From Microglena sp. YARC (lineage: Eukaryota > Chlorophyta > Chlorophyceae > Chlamydomonadales > Chlamydomonadaceae): 64,000 nt of DNA. The stretch covers positions 58,814,195 through 58,878,194 of the forward strand of contig CM039462.1 in the NCBI GenBank assembly GCA_022414725.1, written 5' to 3'. The notes under the pieces are model-generated. The model was given only the letters and a program-made list of their open reading frames with translations, ran no database searches and was not told the DNA's origin. This document shows, piece by piece, positions 10,382 to 20,507 of this stretch. The stretch's first letter is position 1. Each line of letters starts with the position of its first letter. The translations under genes and the position numbers were made by a program.

Positions 10382-13300
10382 TCAGCTGTCTCGCAAGCTA
10401 AATTCCATGTTATTGCACATTGCTCCGACATGGTCTGCCTTGTCACAGTTTTTCTTGCCAAGCTTCTTCGCCACACACGCCCTCTCAACCGAACTCCTCC
10501 CGCACACATGCGTCCATAGTACAGACCGTGTCTGCTCGCTCCTGAACACCCGATGGATGGCCTGATTGTCATTATTCACATCGTTGTCCACCGTAAGCAT
10601 GATGATGTTGTTCGCCGCCTGAAGGTTCAGGCCCTTGGCGTACGTCCGGCTGAGGATTAGAACTCGCTCCTGGGAATCGGGAACCCTGAATTTGTCCAAT
10701 GTGTAATCCTTTTCGCTGTTGCTCGTCTTCCCATTCAAGCCCAGGGCAACGACGCACTGTCCGCTGTGTTGGTGCTTCATGCGCATGCTGTTGATGAGGA
10801 AGGTCAACAATTCGAGTTCCTGAGTAAACATCGTGAAGATGACCACCTTGGTGTCGGAACTCTCCATACACATCACATTATTCAACACATCGATGGCCCC
10901 GGCAATGTAGGGACCCACATAGACTCGTGTGCCGTCACAATCAATCTTGTGCGGAGATGACTTCGCAAGCTCGAAGAAATCAAACGAATCGGTATCTTCG
11001 GTGGACATCTTCTCCTTCATCGAGGTCAGTGTCTTGCTTGGGTCGGAAGGAGGGTTCATGAAGACAAAGTCGTAGCCCTCCTTCCTGATGAAACGGTCCG
11101 CATGAGATATCCGACGCTTCTTGCTAGATGAAGACGACTCCTCCCCCTTCTGGTGCTCAAGCAACATCCATGGCATGAAGTATGTGGAGCTGTACACCTT
11201 GTTCGCACCAACCTTGGTGCGTGAGATGGAGGAATCAACGCACTTGGCCATGAATGACTGGAACTGTTCAGTGACAGGGTCCATGTCCACTAGTACCAGA
11301 CTCGAGAGCAGCGGCAAAGCATCGCCGTTTTCAGCAGCCAACTTCACCTTATCCACCGACGTCCTGTACATGTCCGAGCTCTCCTCGACATCAATGGTAT
11401 CTTCAATGTGTATGTACCACACAATTTCCTCAAAGACACGTTTGCCAGCAGGGGGGGGGTCGCCGTCATAGGGAAAACCGCATGACCGATGTTGTTGAAC
11501 CACTGGCGGGGCGTATGAATCTTGTGGACCTCATCCACAAAGACGCAGTTGAAAGCCTTCCCATTACGCTTCTGCAAACATCGATAAAATGACAATCAGA
11601 ATAAACGTGTGCTCAAAGAAGTGTGAGTTTCATTGTAGCATTCCAGCATCTTTTTCTGTTCAACACATTTGTGGTTGATACACAAGGGAATAATGTTAAG
11701 CAACACCATTAAATGTACAACACGTCCACTTTGTGTCCTCATGTGCAGACACCTATTTTTCAGTATGTTTGTTTGTGAAAGATTCTCTACATTTTGACAG
11801 TTATTTTGAGTGTCCTCATGTGCAGACACCTATTTTTCAGTATGTTTGTTTGTGAAAGATTCTCTACATTTTGACAGTTATTTTGAGTGTCCTCATGTGC
11901 AGACACCTATTTTTCAGTGTGTTTGTTTGTGAAAGATTCTCTACATTTTGACAGTTATTTTGATTGTCCTCATGTGCAGACACCTATTTTTCAGTTTGTT
12001 TGTTTGTGAAAGATTCTCTACATTTTGACAGTTATTTTGAGTGTCCTCATGTGCAGACACCTATTTTCAGTTTTTTGTTTGTGAAATTCTCTATGCCTCA
12101 TGTGCAGACACCTATTTTTCAGTATGTTTGTTTGTGAAAGATTCTCTACATTTTGACAGTTATTTTGAGTGTCCTCATGTGCAGACACCTATTTTCAGTT
12201 GTTTGTTTGTGAAAGATTCTCTACATTTTGACAGTTATTTTGAGTGTCCTCATGTGCAGACACCTATTTTTCAGTATGTTTGTTTGTGAAAGATTCTCTA
12301 CATTTTGACAGTTATTTTGAGTGTCCTCATGTGCAGACACCTATTTTTCAGTATGTTTGTTTGTGAAAGATTCTCTACATTTTGACAGTTATTTTGAGTG
12401 TCCTCATGTGCAGACACCTATTTTTCAGTATGTTTTGTTTGTGAAAGATTCTCTACATTTTGACAGTTATTTGAGTGTCCTCATGTGCAGACACCTATTT
12501 TTCAGTATGTTTGTTTGTGAAAGATTCTCTACATTTTGACAGTTATTTTGAGTGTCCTCATGTGCAGACACCTATTTTTCAGTTTGTTTGTTTGTGAAAG
12601 ATTCTCTACATTTTGACAGTTATTTTGAGTGTCCTCATGTGCAGACACCTATTTTTCAGTATGTTTGTTTGTGAAAGATTCTCTACATTTTTGACAGTTA
12701 TTTTGATGTCCTCATGTGCAGACACCTATTTTTCAGTTTGTTTGTTTGTGAAAGATTCTCTACATTTTGACAGTTATTTTGAGTGTCCTCATGTGCAGAC
12801 ACCTATTTTTCAGTTTGTTTGTTTGTGAAAGATTCTCTACATTTTGACAGTTATTTTGAGTGTCCTCATGTGCAGACACCTATTTTTTCAGTTTGTTTTG
12901 TTTGTGAAAGATTCTCTACATTTTGACAGTTATTTTGAGTGTCCTCATGTGCAGACACCTATTTTTCAGTGTGTTTTGTTTGTGAAATGTGTGTATACAG
13001 ATGAGTGATTACAAGACCTGCATGCAACATGTCAGAACAACCGTGCATCATCGACATATCAAGGGACGATGAAGACATTGTTCGAGACTGTGTTACAAAA
13101 ATATGCAACTGCGTTTTGAACACAATCAATGGGTACGTACCTCCAGGAACGTAGGCTTGTTCTTGTTTGAGAACAGTTTCAGATCCATGATAGCCACCAT
13201 GGGGAAATGCTTGGGGAACATCCTCGCATTCGTAATATGAGCCACGATTCCGGACGACTTGAACAGAATGGCCGCATGGTGCATCCACACATCCGTGGCT

Positions 13301-13750
13301 ACCAAAACATCAGGGACCACGACTACACTGCAGTTGTCTTTGTTCTCCAGATTGATGCTATCATTCCACCCCATCATGTAGGAAATTCCACAAATCGCGA
13401 GCAACGCCTTGATCGTCTTTCCAGTCCCTAGGTCGTCCAAAATCAAGCCGCCAGGAAAAACAGAAGCAGCGGAATTGTCTTGTATCTTGTAGAACCGCAT
13501 CATAGTCCATGCCATTCCATACACCTGGCTCACGTACAGCTTCATGTTCAGGTTGACGTTATTCAACGCCTTCACAGCAGAATCAAAACAGCTCCTCATG
13601 GATATCGACTTTTCCCCACACCAAGCCAACGTCTTCGCAAGCGTACTTAAACGCCTCACGCACCAAGACAGCGCCGTCACGAAGCCATTCTTCCATCGGG
13701 AGGGACTTGGAGTTCCTGTGTCGATCAGCCCATATATCAGTGTCCGTCAT
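10382..13750 (-). CDS. SNF2-like superfamily 2 helicase, with one intron and frameshifts
   Basis: An ATP-driven DNA translocase or helicase of the SNF2/DEAD-like class, probably acting on DNA during viral transcription or replication. From the ATG at 13750 it has the Walker A DDLGTGKT (about 13430), a motif Ia-like VVVPDVL, then an intron (11572-13140), then VFVDEVH (Walker B, about 11530), the MTATP motif III, and a C-terminal helicase half ending in LNLQAANNIIML and QAIHRVFRSEQ (motifs V and VI). The frame breaks near 13610 and in a G/C9 run at about 11455; the latter is a typical homopolymer error. The stop is at 10382. The exon junction falls between the Ia-side loop and the DEVH strand and is in phase 0, as expected of one continuous protein. 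Confidence 0.82.
11572..13140 (-). other. Candidate spliceosomal intron, 1569 bp
   Basis: On the minus strand the helicase exon ends CTGGAG and the next bases are GTACGTACCC, a strong 5' splice site. The next exon begins AAGCGT after TTTATCGATGTTTGCAG, a good 3' splice site with a pyrimidine-rich lead and a CTGAT branch-like site. Both exons are in phase 0 and join a helicase whose motifs otherwise lie in separate ORFs. Without splicing the protein stops four codons into the intron. The interior is almost wholly the 77-bp tandem repeat array. Confidence 0.78.
11732..12987. repeat. Array of ~17 tandem 77-bp repeats inside the intron
   Basis: The unit contains GTCCTCATGTGCAGACACC and TGTGAAAGATTCTCTACAT and is 76-78 bp, except one shortened unit near 12097. 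Copies start at about 11734, 11811, 11888, 11965, 12042 and so on to 12941. Units differ by single bases and by T-run length. 77 is not a multiple of three and no long frame crosses the array, so it is not coding. Confidence 0.95.
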
Positions 13751-13907
13751 TGTGGTAGAGTAGAAAGTAGTAAATGGATTGGAATGCGCGAGGTGTGCGC
13801 GAGGTATTCCAATGAATACGATATGTATTTCAAGAAGGAATGATAGTGAACGCACGACAAAGCTTTTTTGTATCCACAACAAAGCTGTACGCTGGTACCG
13901 CCACCAA

Positions 13908-14048
13908 GCGGTACGTAGGTTCTCTCCACAAATCGGTTATGCGGATGTTCCACCACAAAGCGGTACGTAGGTTCTCTCCACAAATCGGTACGTAGGTTCT
14001 CTCCACAAATCGGTACGTAGGTTCTCTCCACAAATCGGTTATGCGGAT
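13908..14048. repeat. Tandem 25-bp repeats
   Basis: Four copies of CGGTACGTAGGTTCTCTCC plus CACAAAT, two of them separated by TTATGCGGATGTTCCACCAC-type sequence. They lie upstream of the helicase start. No gene is supported here. Confidence 0.8.
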
Positions 14049-14049
14049 G

Positions 14050-14192
14050 TAATGGGCGTTCCTGCCTCCCGGCCGATTTTGACGGTTGCGAAACATGGTA
14101 TGGAGCGGATTTGTGATTCCTTGGTGCTGATGTCCTGATGAAATCCTGATTAGAAATTTAAAAAAATCGACCGGGAGGCAGGAACGCCCATT
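14050..14192. mobile_element. MITE, GGGCGTTCC family, complete
   Basis: It has terminal inverted repeats TAATGGGCGTTCCTGCCTCC and its complement at the right end, about 27 bases long and nearly perfect. The inner part has GAGCGGATTTGTGATTCC, shared with the other copies. It has split one unit of the flanking repeats: the intact unit at 13937-13960 reads GCGGATGTTCCACC, while here the element sits between GCGGATG and TGTTCCACC. It is non-coding. Confidence 0.85.
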
Positions 14193-14302
14193 ATGTTCCA
14201 CCACAAAGCGGTATTAAGGAACACAACCAATAAAAATTGAAGCGAGTTTCAGTTCTCAGATATCCACATACATTTGCAACATACTTGCATATTCACAACG
14301 CC

Positions 14303-14395
14303 ATGGACCCCATCGCTGCTATCCTTGAGGCCTTGCCTCGTATTCGCACACGTGTTCTTGATGACACCACCATCCTCCGACTCACCCAATTCTGA
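14303..14395 (+). CDS. Very short ORF, 30 aa, tandem copy 1
   Basis: It starts MDPIAAILEALPRIRT. A second ORF right after it starts MDTSATVDPLAAILEDLPRI, so the segment has been duplicated in tandem. There is an AATAAAA signal upstream and no known family. It could be part of one longer gene broken by a shift. Coding status is uncertain. Confidence 0.3.
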   Translation: MDPIAAILEALPRIRTRVLDDTTILRLTQF

Positions 14396-14403
14396 CTGCG
14401 TCC

Positions 14404-14526
14404 ATGGACACGAGCGCCACGGTGGACCCCCTCGCTGCTATCCTTGAGGACCTGCCGCGTATTCGCACCAAGTGCGCCACTACTGTGATACCGCTATTGA
14501 CGCCTGTGAAGCAAGACTGCACTTGA
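14404..14526 (+). CDS. Very short ORF, 40 aa, tandem copy 2
   Basis: It shares the core DP(I/L)AAILE(A/D)LPRIRT with the ORF at 14303 and is otherwise unrecognised. A weak TIR-like TTTACACTCGACGGATTC follows at 14548. Coding status is uncertain. Confidence 0.3.
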   Translation: MDTSATVDPLAAILEDLPRIRTKCATTVIPLLTPVKQDCT

Positions 14527-14775
14527 ACACTCCGTTTACTTTTTTTTTACACTCGACGGATTCACAAGATTCTACCTGCAAAAGCAGTCGAAGCCAACAG
14601 AGCGGCGGTAGGCTCCACTGAGGGAAGACTTGGGACGTGAACGCTTCCAATAAAAGGGGGTATCGCGCCCGAGGAGCGGGACAGTGGAATTGAGATGCTT
14701 ACTCACTGACTGATCCCATGTGGCACCATCAGCCAAGCAACAACCCAGCTACGGCTTGTGGTTCCGTATACAAAT

Positions 14776-15326
14776 TCAAAAATTAAGTTTGAGGATCGGG
14801 AGGAGCCCCCCCCTGATATTCCCCTTGGGTGCTAGACGACATTTTACGTACATGCCCAACCTGCATGATGCCGCAAAGATGTCGCAGTTCCGCTTGGCAA
14901 TGTCGTACGCTGGAGGCGGGTCCATGGTGTTGGTATACTCCATGATCATCACGCTTGCCAAACTTAACGTGTTTTCCCCCTGCTCAGTGCTCTGTCGTAG
15001 CAGATGATGGCTGCCCCGTCCGCCGACTTGAGAAATTGCCAGAGCAGGCGGGGCGATGCCACTATCTGGCGTCATGTCAATGACATAGTTCGATCCGCCA
15101 TCGATCCCGACAAATATGCCGTGATGCCAGTACCCCACCGTCTCATCCAAACCGCAATGTGATCCCCCGGCTCGGCCTTTTGTGCCAGCGTATCGCAGTC
15201 GCATTCGTCACAAGTGGCAAAATAACTAGCAGCCAATTCGTTCTTTCCAAGGCCAATCACTTGGAGGGCTCGGGACAAAAATTCGTTCAAATGTCCATCT
15301 GCACTGCTATGCCACCGGACGTACAA
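14776..15326 (-). CDS. LRAT-like (NlpC/P60 superfamily) protein, one frameshift
   Basis: The fold family of LRAT/HRASLS acyltransferases and related papain-like enzymes transfers acyl groups or cleaves lipids or peptides through a Cys-His pair. From the ATG at 15326 I see AEPGDHIAVW, then, after a frameshift near 15145, GYWHHGIFVG (the His box, about 15125) and AKRNCDIFAASC (the Cys box, about 14890), with VIDMTPDSG between. The order His box then NC box matches LRAT-type, circularly permuted members. The length of about 183 codons fits. Giant viruses and poxviruses carry such proteins, often membrane-linked. The substrate is unknown. Confidence 0.65.
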
Positions 15327-15431
15327 CCTGCACTTATTATATATACCTTTATAAGTTCATTTGGGACACAGACGGTTTGACCGGTTTACCAAATAAGCGA
15401 TATTTTAGAGAACCTCTCCAACCCCTGCTGC

Positions 15432-15507
15432 CCCTAAGTTGCCCAAAAGCAACGATCTGCAGTCTGGATGATTATAAGATGGCCCCTTTATTTGAGAACA
15501 ACTGTAA
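15432..15507. repeat. Dispersed repeat, copy 1
   Basis: AAGTTGCCCAAAAGCAACGA followed by TTATTTGAGAACAACTGTA closely matches 43272-43347. A shorter piece (TTCTCAAATAAAGTGGGACA) occurs at 31716. Its nature is unknown. Confidence 0.7.
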
Positions 15508-15572
15508 GAAAAACAATGAAACAGACATGTCAACTCCCCATCTCTGTCCTTACAGCATATTGTGTTTCGACC

Positions 15573-16198
15573 TCATGCCAGTTGTGGTTTATCATCTTCC
15601 CAATACATATCCCTAGCATCCATCTCCCCCTCCTCGTACATACTACCCATACCGATGCGACTTGACATCTCATTGAACATGTCTTCGTCGCACCACCACC
15701 ACCAGAACCACTCGGAGAGAAATCACGGATCACATCGTCCCAAGAGAACTTGTCACCGCGCATATTGCGATAATCTTTCAAAAATCACGGTCCTCCCCAT
15801 CGATATTCTCCAAGATAGCAATTTACGGCGCTTTGATAACCTCACGCTCCTCGTCCATGAGCTGCCGGTCCGCCATCCACGTGTCCATTTCGACCAAACG
15901 ATGCTAATGTCCTCCCAAAGCGCCCAGCAAAGTAACGGCGAGGTTGTAAGCACCGCCCTCAGCAAACCGCAAAGCAACCTCCATCATGATGTTGACACAA
16001 ACGGTTATGATCACGCTCGCAACACGCCGCTGAAGAATTTCTGTATCAGAGTCTTTGTCCAAGCTAGAGTTCATGCTTGAACGTATGTTCGTATACAACG
16101 CCGAATTGCAAATAAGTGAGGCACACGTTCCTCGATGGATACAATCAACGTGCATCTCTGCCATCGGTAGTATCTCTTTGTTCCAAGGCATCGTCCAT
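15573..16198 (-). pseudogene. Unknown protein, broken by several frameshifts
   Basis: Coding-like pieces can be followed from about 16198 to a stop at 15573: DCIHRGTCASLICNSA and a hydrophobic helix VASVIITVCVNIMMEVALRF, then MDTWMADRQLMDEER, IAILENIDGEDRDF, RGDKFSWDDVIRDF, and an acidic tail MYEEGEMDARDMYWEDD. They lie in different frames, so at least four indels are needed. No family is recognised. The acidic tail and the consistent strand argue for a real gene that is damaged or badly sequenced. Confidence 0.45.
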
Positions 16199-16259
16199 AT
16201 CTGAGCGGTATCTCTGGAGATGCAGGTTCGGCTTGCCTGTACTCTTATTATTTGCATCA

Positions 16260-17292
16260 TCATCATCATCTTTCTCATTTTAAGAGGCGGAGGTGAAGAC
16301 ATGAAACCAGGGGTGCGACCTCCAATTGGACGAAAACGCAAGATGTCAAGTGCGTTACCAACGATAACAACACAGGCAATGAATGTGTACCATCAGGGAG
16401 GAAACGCCGACGACTTTCCGGGCCGATCGACTTCTTAGGAAAACCCGTCGAATGAACGCACCGCTCACTACCCTCCTCAAATGCATCGGTCCACGCACGC
16501 AAAGATTCAGAGTCTGAAGTACCTGCATACACGTCTGAAATCTTCAACGAGAGGGAATTGGGGGGTACCGAATCTTGGAGGTTCGTCAAACTGGATGCAA
16601 CGAGAGTTGACATATGACGAACAACTGTTGCAAGATCCCCGCCAGTAGAGAACCATTGGCGACACCCTTATCTGACAAACTGCCACCATCATTCACCGAA
16701 TGACGAGGAAGGGATGTAGGAAAGGGTACGGAGACGACAACTCTAGGTCTCCACCGATACCCCCCCACCGACAGGGAGAACAGGATCCATGCCCTCGTCA
16801 GACACCAATGATAAAAAAGCACTCAAAGAGGTATGCACCATCCGAAAAATCGTCCATATGTTTCCACACCTTGTTGTGGAACGGTTCACATAGAACAAGT
16901 TCGTTAGCATTAGCATCATTAGCATTAGCATCATTAGCATTAGCATTAGCATTAGCATCATTAGGACCTTCTTCTTGCTCACCATTCGTATTGCTTAACA
17001 GGGGGTCAACAAGGAAGCGTCGGATAGTGTCACTGCGCACACCATTCCGAACGGACGCGTCACGCTCGATCGCGGACAACGAGGATTTAATGAGCTCATT
17101 GAATACAGAAGGGGTAGGAACAACCTCAACCGAAAGTTGAGACCGTATCACCCTCATAGAAGCAAACAACAACACGATTCTCGACACCAGCAAAAACAAC
17201 ATCAGGAGAACGGTTGGACGCGGTGGACGCCAGCGGCGATTATAAGTGCACCTAGCATCGCATATAAGTTGGGGAAAGAATTTACCACGCAC
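16260..17292 (-). pseudogene. Unknown membrane protein with Ala-Asn repeats, frameshifted
   Basis: The start at 17292 is followed by a hydrophobic segment (VLLMLFLLVSRIVLLF, about residues 27-42), a soluble part, and a low-complexity tract of NANANDANAN type (about 16905-16965). Three further frame pieces follow, one with a second hydrophobic stretch IACVVIVGNALDIL near 16370. At least three indels interrupt it. It could be a virion membrane protein; no family is recognised. Confidence 0.45.
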
Positions 17293-17341
17293 TCCGAAGC
17301 TAGTTTCAGCTCAACTCTCATACGTCATCACGGTGTCAAGG

Positions 17342-18117
17342 TTACGTCGTCGCATGCGTTCCCGAAAACTCTGCTCTGCGGTCACGCAGACTCACAAGTG
17401 TCTTGTCGAGCGCCTTCAATGTATCAGACGCCAACATGTCGAAATGCAACAACACACGAGAAAGCCACATTGCGAACGTTGCGTCAGTCTTAAGGCTACG
17501 GAATGGAAGACGACCCTTGGGCGGACGCGAATCCTGCAATATACTTGAAATGAGTGATCCAGGGGACGATCCACTGACATCACCCAACCAAACGGTCGCC
17601 AAAGAAACGACCGTCCCTTCTGATGTCGAGCACCACGGACCTCGGAGGACTAGGAGATTCTGTTAAAGAATAACGGTCCATTATGTCGTTAACGTCCACG
17701 GCATACAGAATGTCGTCTGAAGACGCGTCGTCCGAAGTATTCCGACTTACATCAAGTAATGAAGACTGTTGTTGCACTTTTTGAGGAGTCTTATTCTCGT
17801 TGTCATTCTCAACTTGTGCAAATAGATCTCCATTTTCCAACGTATTACGAGTGGCCATGTCCTCAATATCTGATCCAAAAGATGCAAGAGAGCGCTCGTT
17901 GGCATTTATCCAAGATACAGCACGCAAACGCGTATCAGGTGTAACATATATGAAACCGTGACCACTACCAAAGTACTGACGGTAACTCCGGCGAGCCTTC
18001 GCTGAGTCAGCAGTATACCCTACTCTAAGCAATCGATCTCCGATAGTAGTAGTACCAATGCTGTCTGCCCCAATCACAACGAACTTAACCCCTCCCACGT
18101 TCGACTTTGTGCATCAT
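17342..18117 (-). pseudogene. Unknown protein, ~255 codons, frameshifted
   Basis: The middle is open for 172 codons (VKFVVIGADSIGTTTIGDRL onward, ending FFGDRLVG at 17580). It continues in another frame (DVSGSSPGSLISSIL) to a stop at 17342. The start probably lies at the ATG pair 18114-18117, linked through a G-run shift near 18100. The GADSIGTTTIGDRL segment looks superficially like a nucleotide-binding loop but lacks a proper GxxxxGK[ST], so I do not call a kinase. Confidence 0.5.
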
Positions 18118-18332
18118 CTTGGACTCCAAGAGAAACCCTTGAGATAAAAAAGACGGAGAGGCCAGCCCCAACAGATATAGCATTAATAAATGATACGGTC
18201 GCATCATTATCGTCATTCGTAACACTGATATGATCAGGAAGCTGGAGATCATTTATGTCTTATCGAAGTAAGTAGAAGAAGACAATACTAGGAGGAGTTC
18301 TTGCAGGTGCGAAGTCCTTCGCGACGTCATTA

Positions 18333-19291
18333 TCATGAAGTCTTCCCCTTGTTGACGACGACACCAAAAGAGCCCCCGCCACGACGTCTTTTGTTCGCGT
18401 ATTTATCTTTCTTCTCAATAAGAATGGATCTCAGTTCAATGTAGTCAACTGACAACAAGAGGTATTCTTGTACGCGAGGATGCCATACGCGCGTCCAACA
18501 CGCTATCCAATGATAAAACAACGTCACGTCTTAGCTGCTGTAGGATCGACGGCTGCCACCAATCGACGGCACCCCCCCCGCCGATAACCACAACAATGCG
18601 ACACCACACGTCGTCCACCACTACTACGTCGGAGGTCCCTAAAATATCTGTTCCATCGCGGGACACAAGGAACCCATCCACCCAGGGTCGCTTAACGTCA
18701 CGAACCAGTACAGCGCCGCCACGCACGGAGACCACAGAACCATCTGAATCAATCACACCATCTACATCATCGCCCCCACTATCTACGTTATTGTTGAAAT
18801 TACTTGAGAAAGAAACCACCAGAAGGAAGCTTACGCATACGAACACGGTCGCCAACAGACAACGTCGATATAAAGGACGCGTAGGCATCTGCGTCGAACG
18901 GGACTATCTTAAATCCGCGAATTGTTGCAATGCTATTGTGATCGTCTTCCCCGGATAGGGATAGAGGCACGAGGAGACCTTGCAAAGGAGCGATCGTGTT
19001 AGCAGCAACGCGGAATGATCCGTGGACGCGAAACGATGATCCTGGTGGTCCCGTGGCGTGACAACCATAACCTCCGAGGGAGATGTGTAACGTACGTTCG
19101 CGCTTCGTTGTCGATGAGTCAGTAAAGACCAATGGAGAAGTGGACGATGTGATTGAAGAAGATATATCCGAAGGAGTGGCAGCAGATTCTCGCAGTCGTT
19201 TCAGAATGTCAGTCCACATGTCTACAGTGTCCAAAACCGTCAGTGTTTCCATCGCGAGTTTGAATAAAAGGGACTTCAAGACAGACTGCAT
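18333..19291 (-). pseudogene. Unknown protein, ~315 codons, frameshifted
   Basis: The first part is open from 19291 (MQSVLKSLLFKL) to GGFFLK near 18800. The second part (SNFNNNVDSGGDDVDG, VVVVDDVWCRIVVVIGGGG) lies in another frame to about 18470, and the end (DYIELRSILIEKKDKY) in a third, with the stop at 18333. Valine- and aspartate-rich strands dominate the middle, as in a beta-rich structural domain. No family is recognised. Confidence 0.5.
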
Positions 19292-19564
19292 AAGCACCAC
19301 TACGCCCTACACAAGAAACTGGAGCAGAGCTTGCAAGGACAAAGGTAGAAACTTGACGGTCGACTGAAATACGAGAAGACGATGAATTAGATGAGACAGG
19401 AATGCGAGAAAGAAGAAGACTGTAAGCAATGTCCCTTATGCAAACTTAGATCCGACTCAGATACATAAGAGGTTGTTGTCATACTTGTCGTTCCTTACGA
19501 TGGAAATTATTATTAAAAGAATAATAAATTTCTTCACCACCACTTCAACGCCACTACCCCGATC

Positions 19565-19720
19565 CAATGAGCGTTCCAGCCTCTCCGGTCGATTTTTAAT
19601 GGTTACGAAACATGGTCTGGAGCGGAATTGTGATTTCTCTGTGTTGATATCTTACAGTCAACGAAATACTAAAATGAAACCGCTTCGTGTACGGCACACC
19701 TTACGGTGTAGAAATCCACG
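19565..19720. mobile_element. Nested MITE relics
   Basis: A left part AATGAGCGTTCCAGCCTC with GAGCGGAATTGTGATT belongs to the GGGCGTTCC family. It runs directly into TACAGTCAACGAAATACT plus AAAATGAAACCGC and ACACCTTACGGTGTA, the right end of the Fanzor transposon family in reverse. The two families are joined, so one inserted into or recombined with the other. Nothing coding is seen in 19292-19787. Confidence 0.65.
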
Positions 19721-19787
19721 GGGAAGTGGAACACCAATACGATCGCCGACCATTTACTTGAATTTGTGCATCCGACTGTAGCCCTGA

Positions 19788-20443
19788 TTACATATCATCC
19801 CAAACAAGGGGCTTGACATCCTCCTCCAATGACCAAACGTATGCAACCAACAAAGCAAGACACGACAACTTGATCAACAAACCCATCGACACTAAACGGA
19901 TAATACCACGACGCTCAGGTTCAAGTACGTCCTGATCATCACCGCAATCGGAGCCACTGTCTTCTTTAACTCCAGCATCAAAGTGAGTGTCACATTCGTT
20001 TACAGGCTCTACTCCTCCTCCCACATGCTCTACTTCAGCAGACTCTCTCCTCCACAGGCTCTACTTCAGCAGACTCTCCTCCTCCCACAGGCTCTACTTC
20101 AGCAGACTCTCCTCCTCCCACAGGCTTACTTCAGGAGACTCTCCTCCTCTCACAGTCTCTACTTCTGCAGTCTCTACTTCACAATCTCTACTTCGCAGTC
20201 TCTTCCAGGCTCTTCATCATCTTCTGTTTTCTAGGTGGCGGAGAGCACGGTGGTTCGCGGACCACGTTGGCGATATGCAACCACTGCCCCATCAAAACAG
20301 ACGAGACCCGTGCTAGTGGAACGAACACGTTGTCCTTTTTTCAGACGCCGGATCCTCATGAGGATGAGTTGATCTCGTATAAATCTTTGTAGTACAACAT
20401 TGGAACCTAGAAGTGGAATCCAAGCATCCATTGGTCTCTTCAA
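19788..20443 (-). CDS. Unknown repeat protein with C-terminal membrane anchor, frameshifted
   Basis: The N-terminal part is basic (from the ATG at 20443: MDAWIPLLGS, then IRRLKKGQRVRSTSTGLVCF). A central tract of tandem ~33-base units encodes ESAEVEPVGGG-like repeats (about 20025-20180). The C-terminal part has an acidic stretch and a single hydrophobic segment (LIKLSCLALLVAYVW) ending EEDVKPLVWDDM at 19788. The frame shifts inside the repeats and near 20231. A tail-anchored, virion-type membrane protein is plausible, but no family is recognised. Confidence 0.5.
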
Positions 20444-20507
20444 TTGGAGGAACGTACTGAAATTTCAATTTACACTCTATAAAAAGGCACGTTGATTTTC
20501 TTTGATA

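Larger units (their letters stand above)
1..10560. repeat. Left arm of a ~10.5-kb inverted repeat
   Basis: This block reappears in reverse complement at about 26550-37965. Base 1 pairs with about 37965, the RPB1 start codon at 623 pairs with 37346, and the sequence near 10560 pairs with about 26600. All genes of the block are present in both copies in the same relative order. The copies are similar but not identical. The window begins inside the block, so the outer boundary of this arm is not visible, and the inner boundary of the other arm is lost at the N gap. It could be a true inverted repeat of a viral genome, an inverted duplication, or an overlap between two misoriented contigs. Confidence 0.93.

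Noticed and set aside
11440..11465. Programmed ribosomal frameshift at the C9 run in the helicase
   Set aside because: A sequencing indel in a nine-base homopolymer is the simpler reading, and many other runs in the window behave the same way.
12041..12828. ORFs with repeated VCLFVKDSLHF-like peptides
   Set aside because: They arise from the 77-bp repeats, change frame from unit to unit and lie on the strand opposite the helicase gene.
11732..12987. CRISPR-like array
   Set aside because: Units are contiguous 77-bp repeats with no unique spacers, and they lie within a candidate intron.
17580..18098. P-loop kinase from GADSIGTTTIGDRL
   Set aside because: The loop lacks the GxxxxGK[ST] Lys and no second kinase motif is visible.
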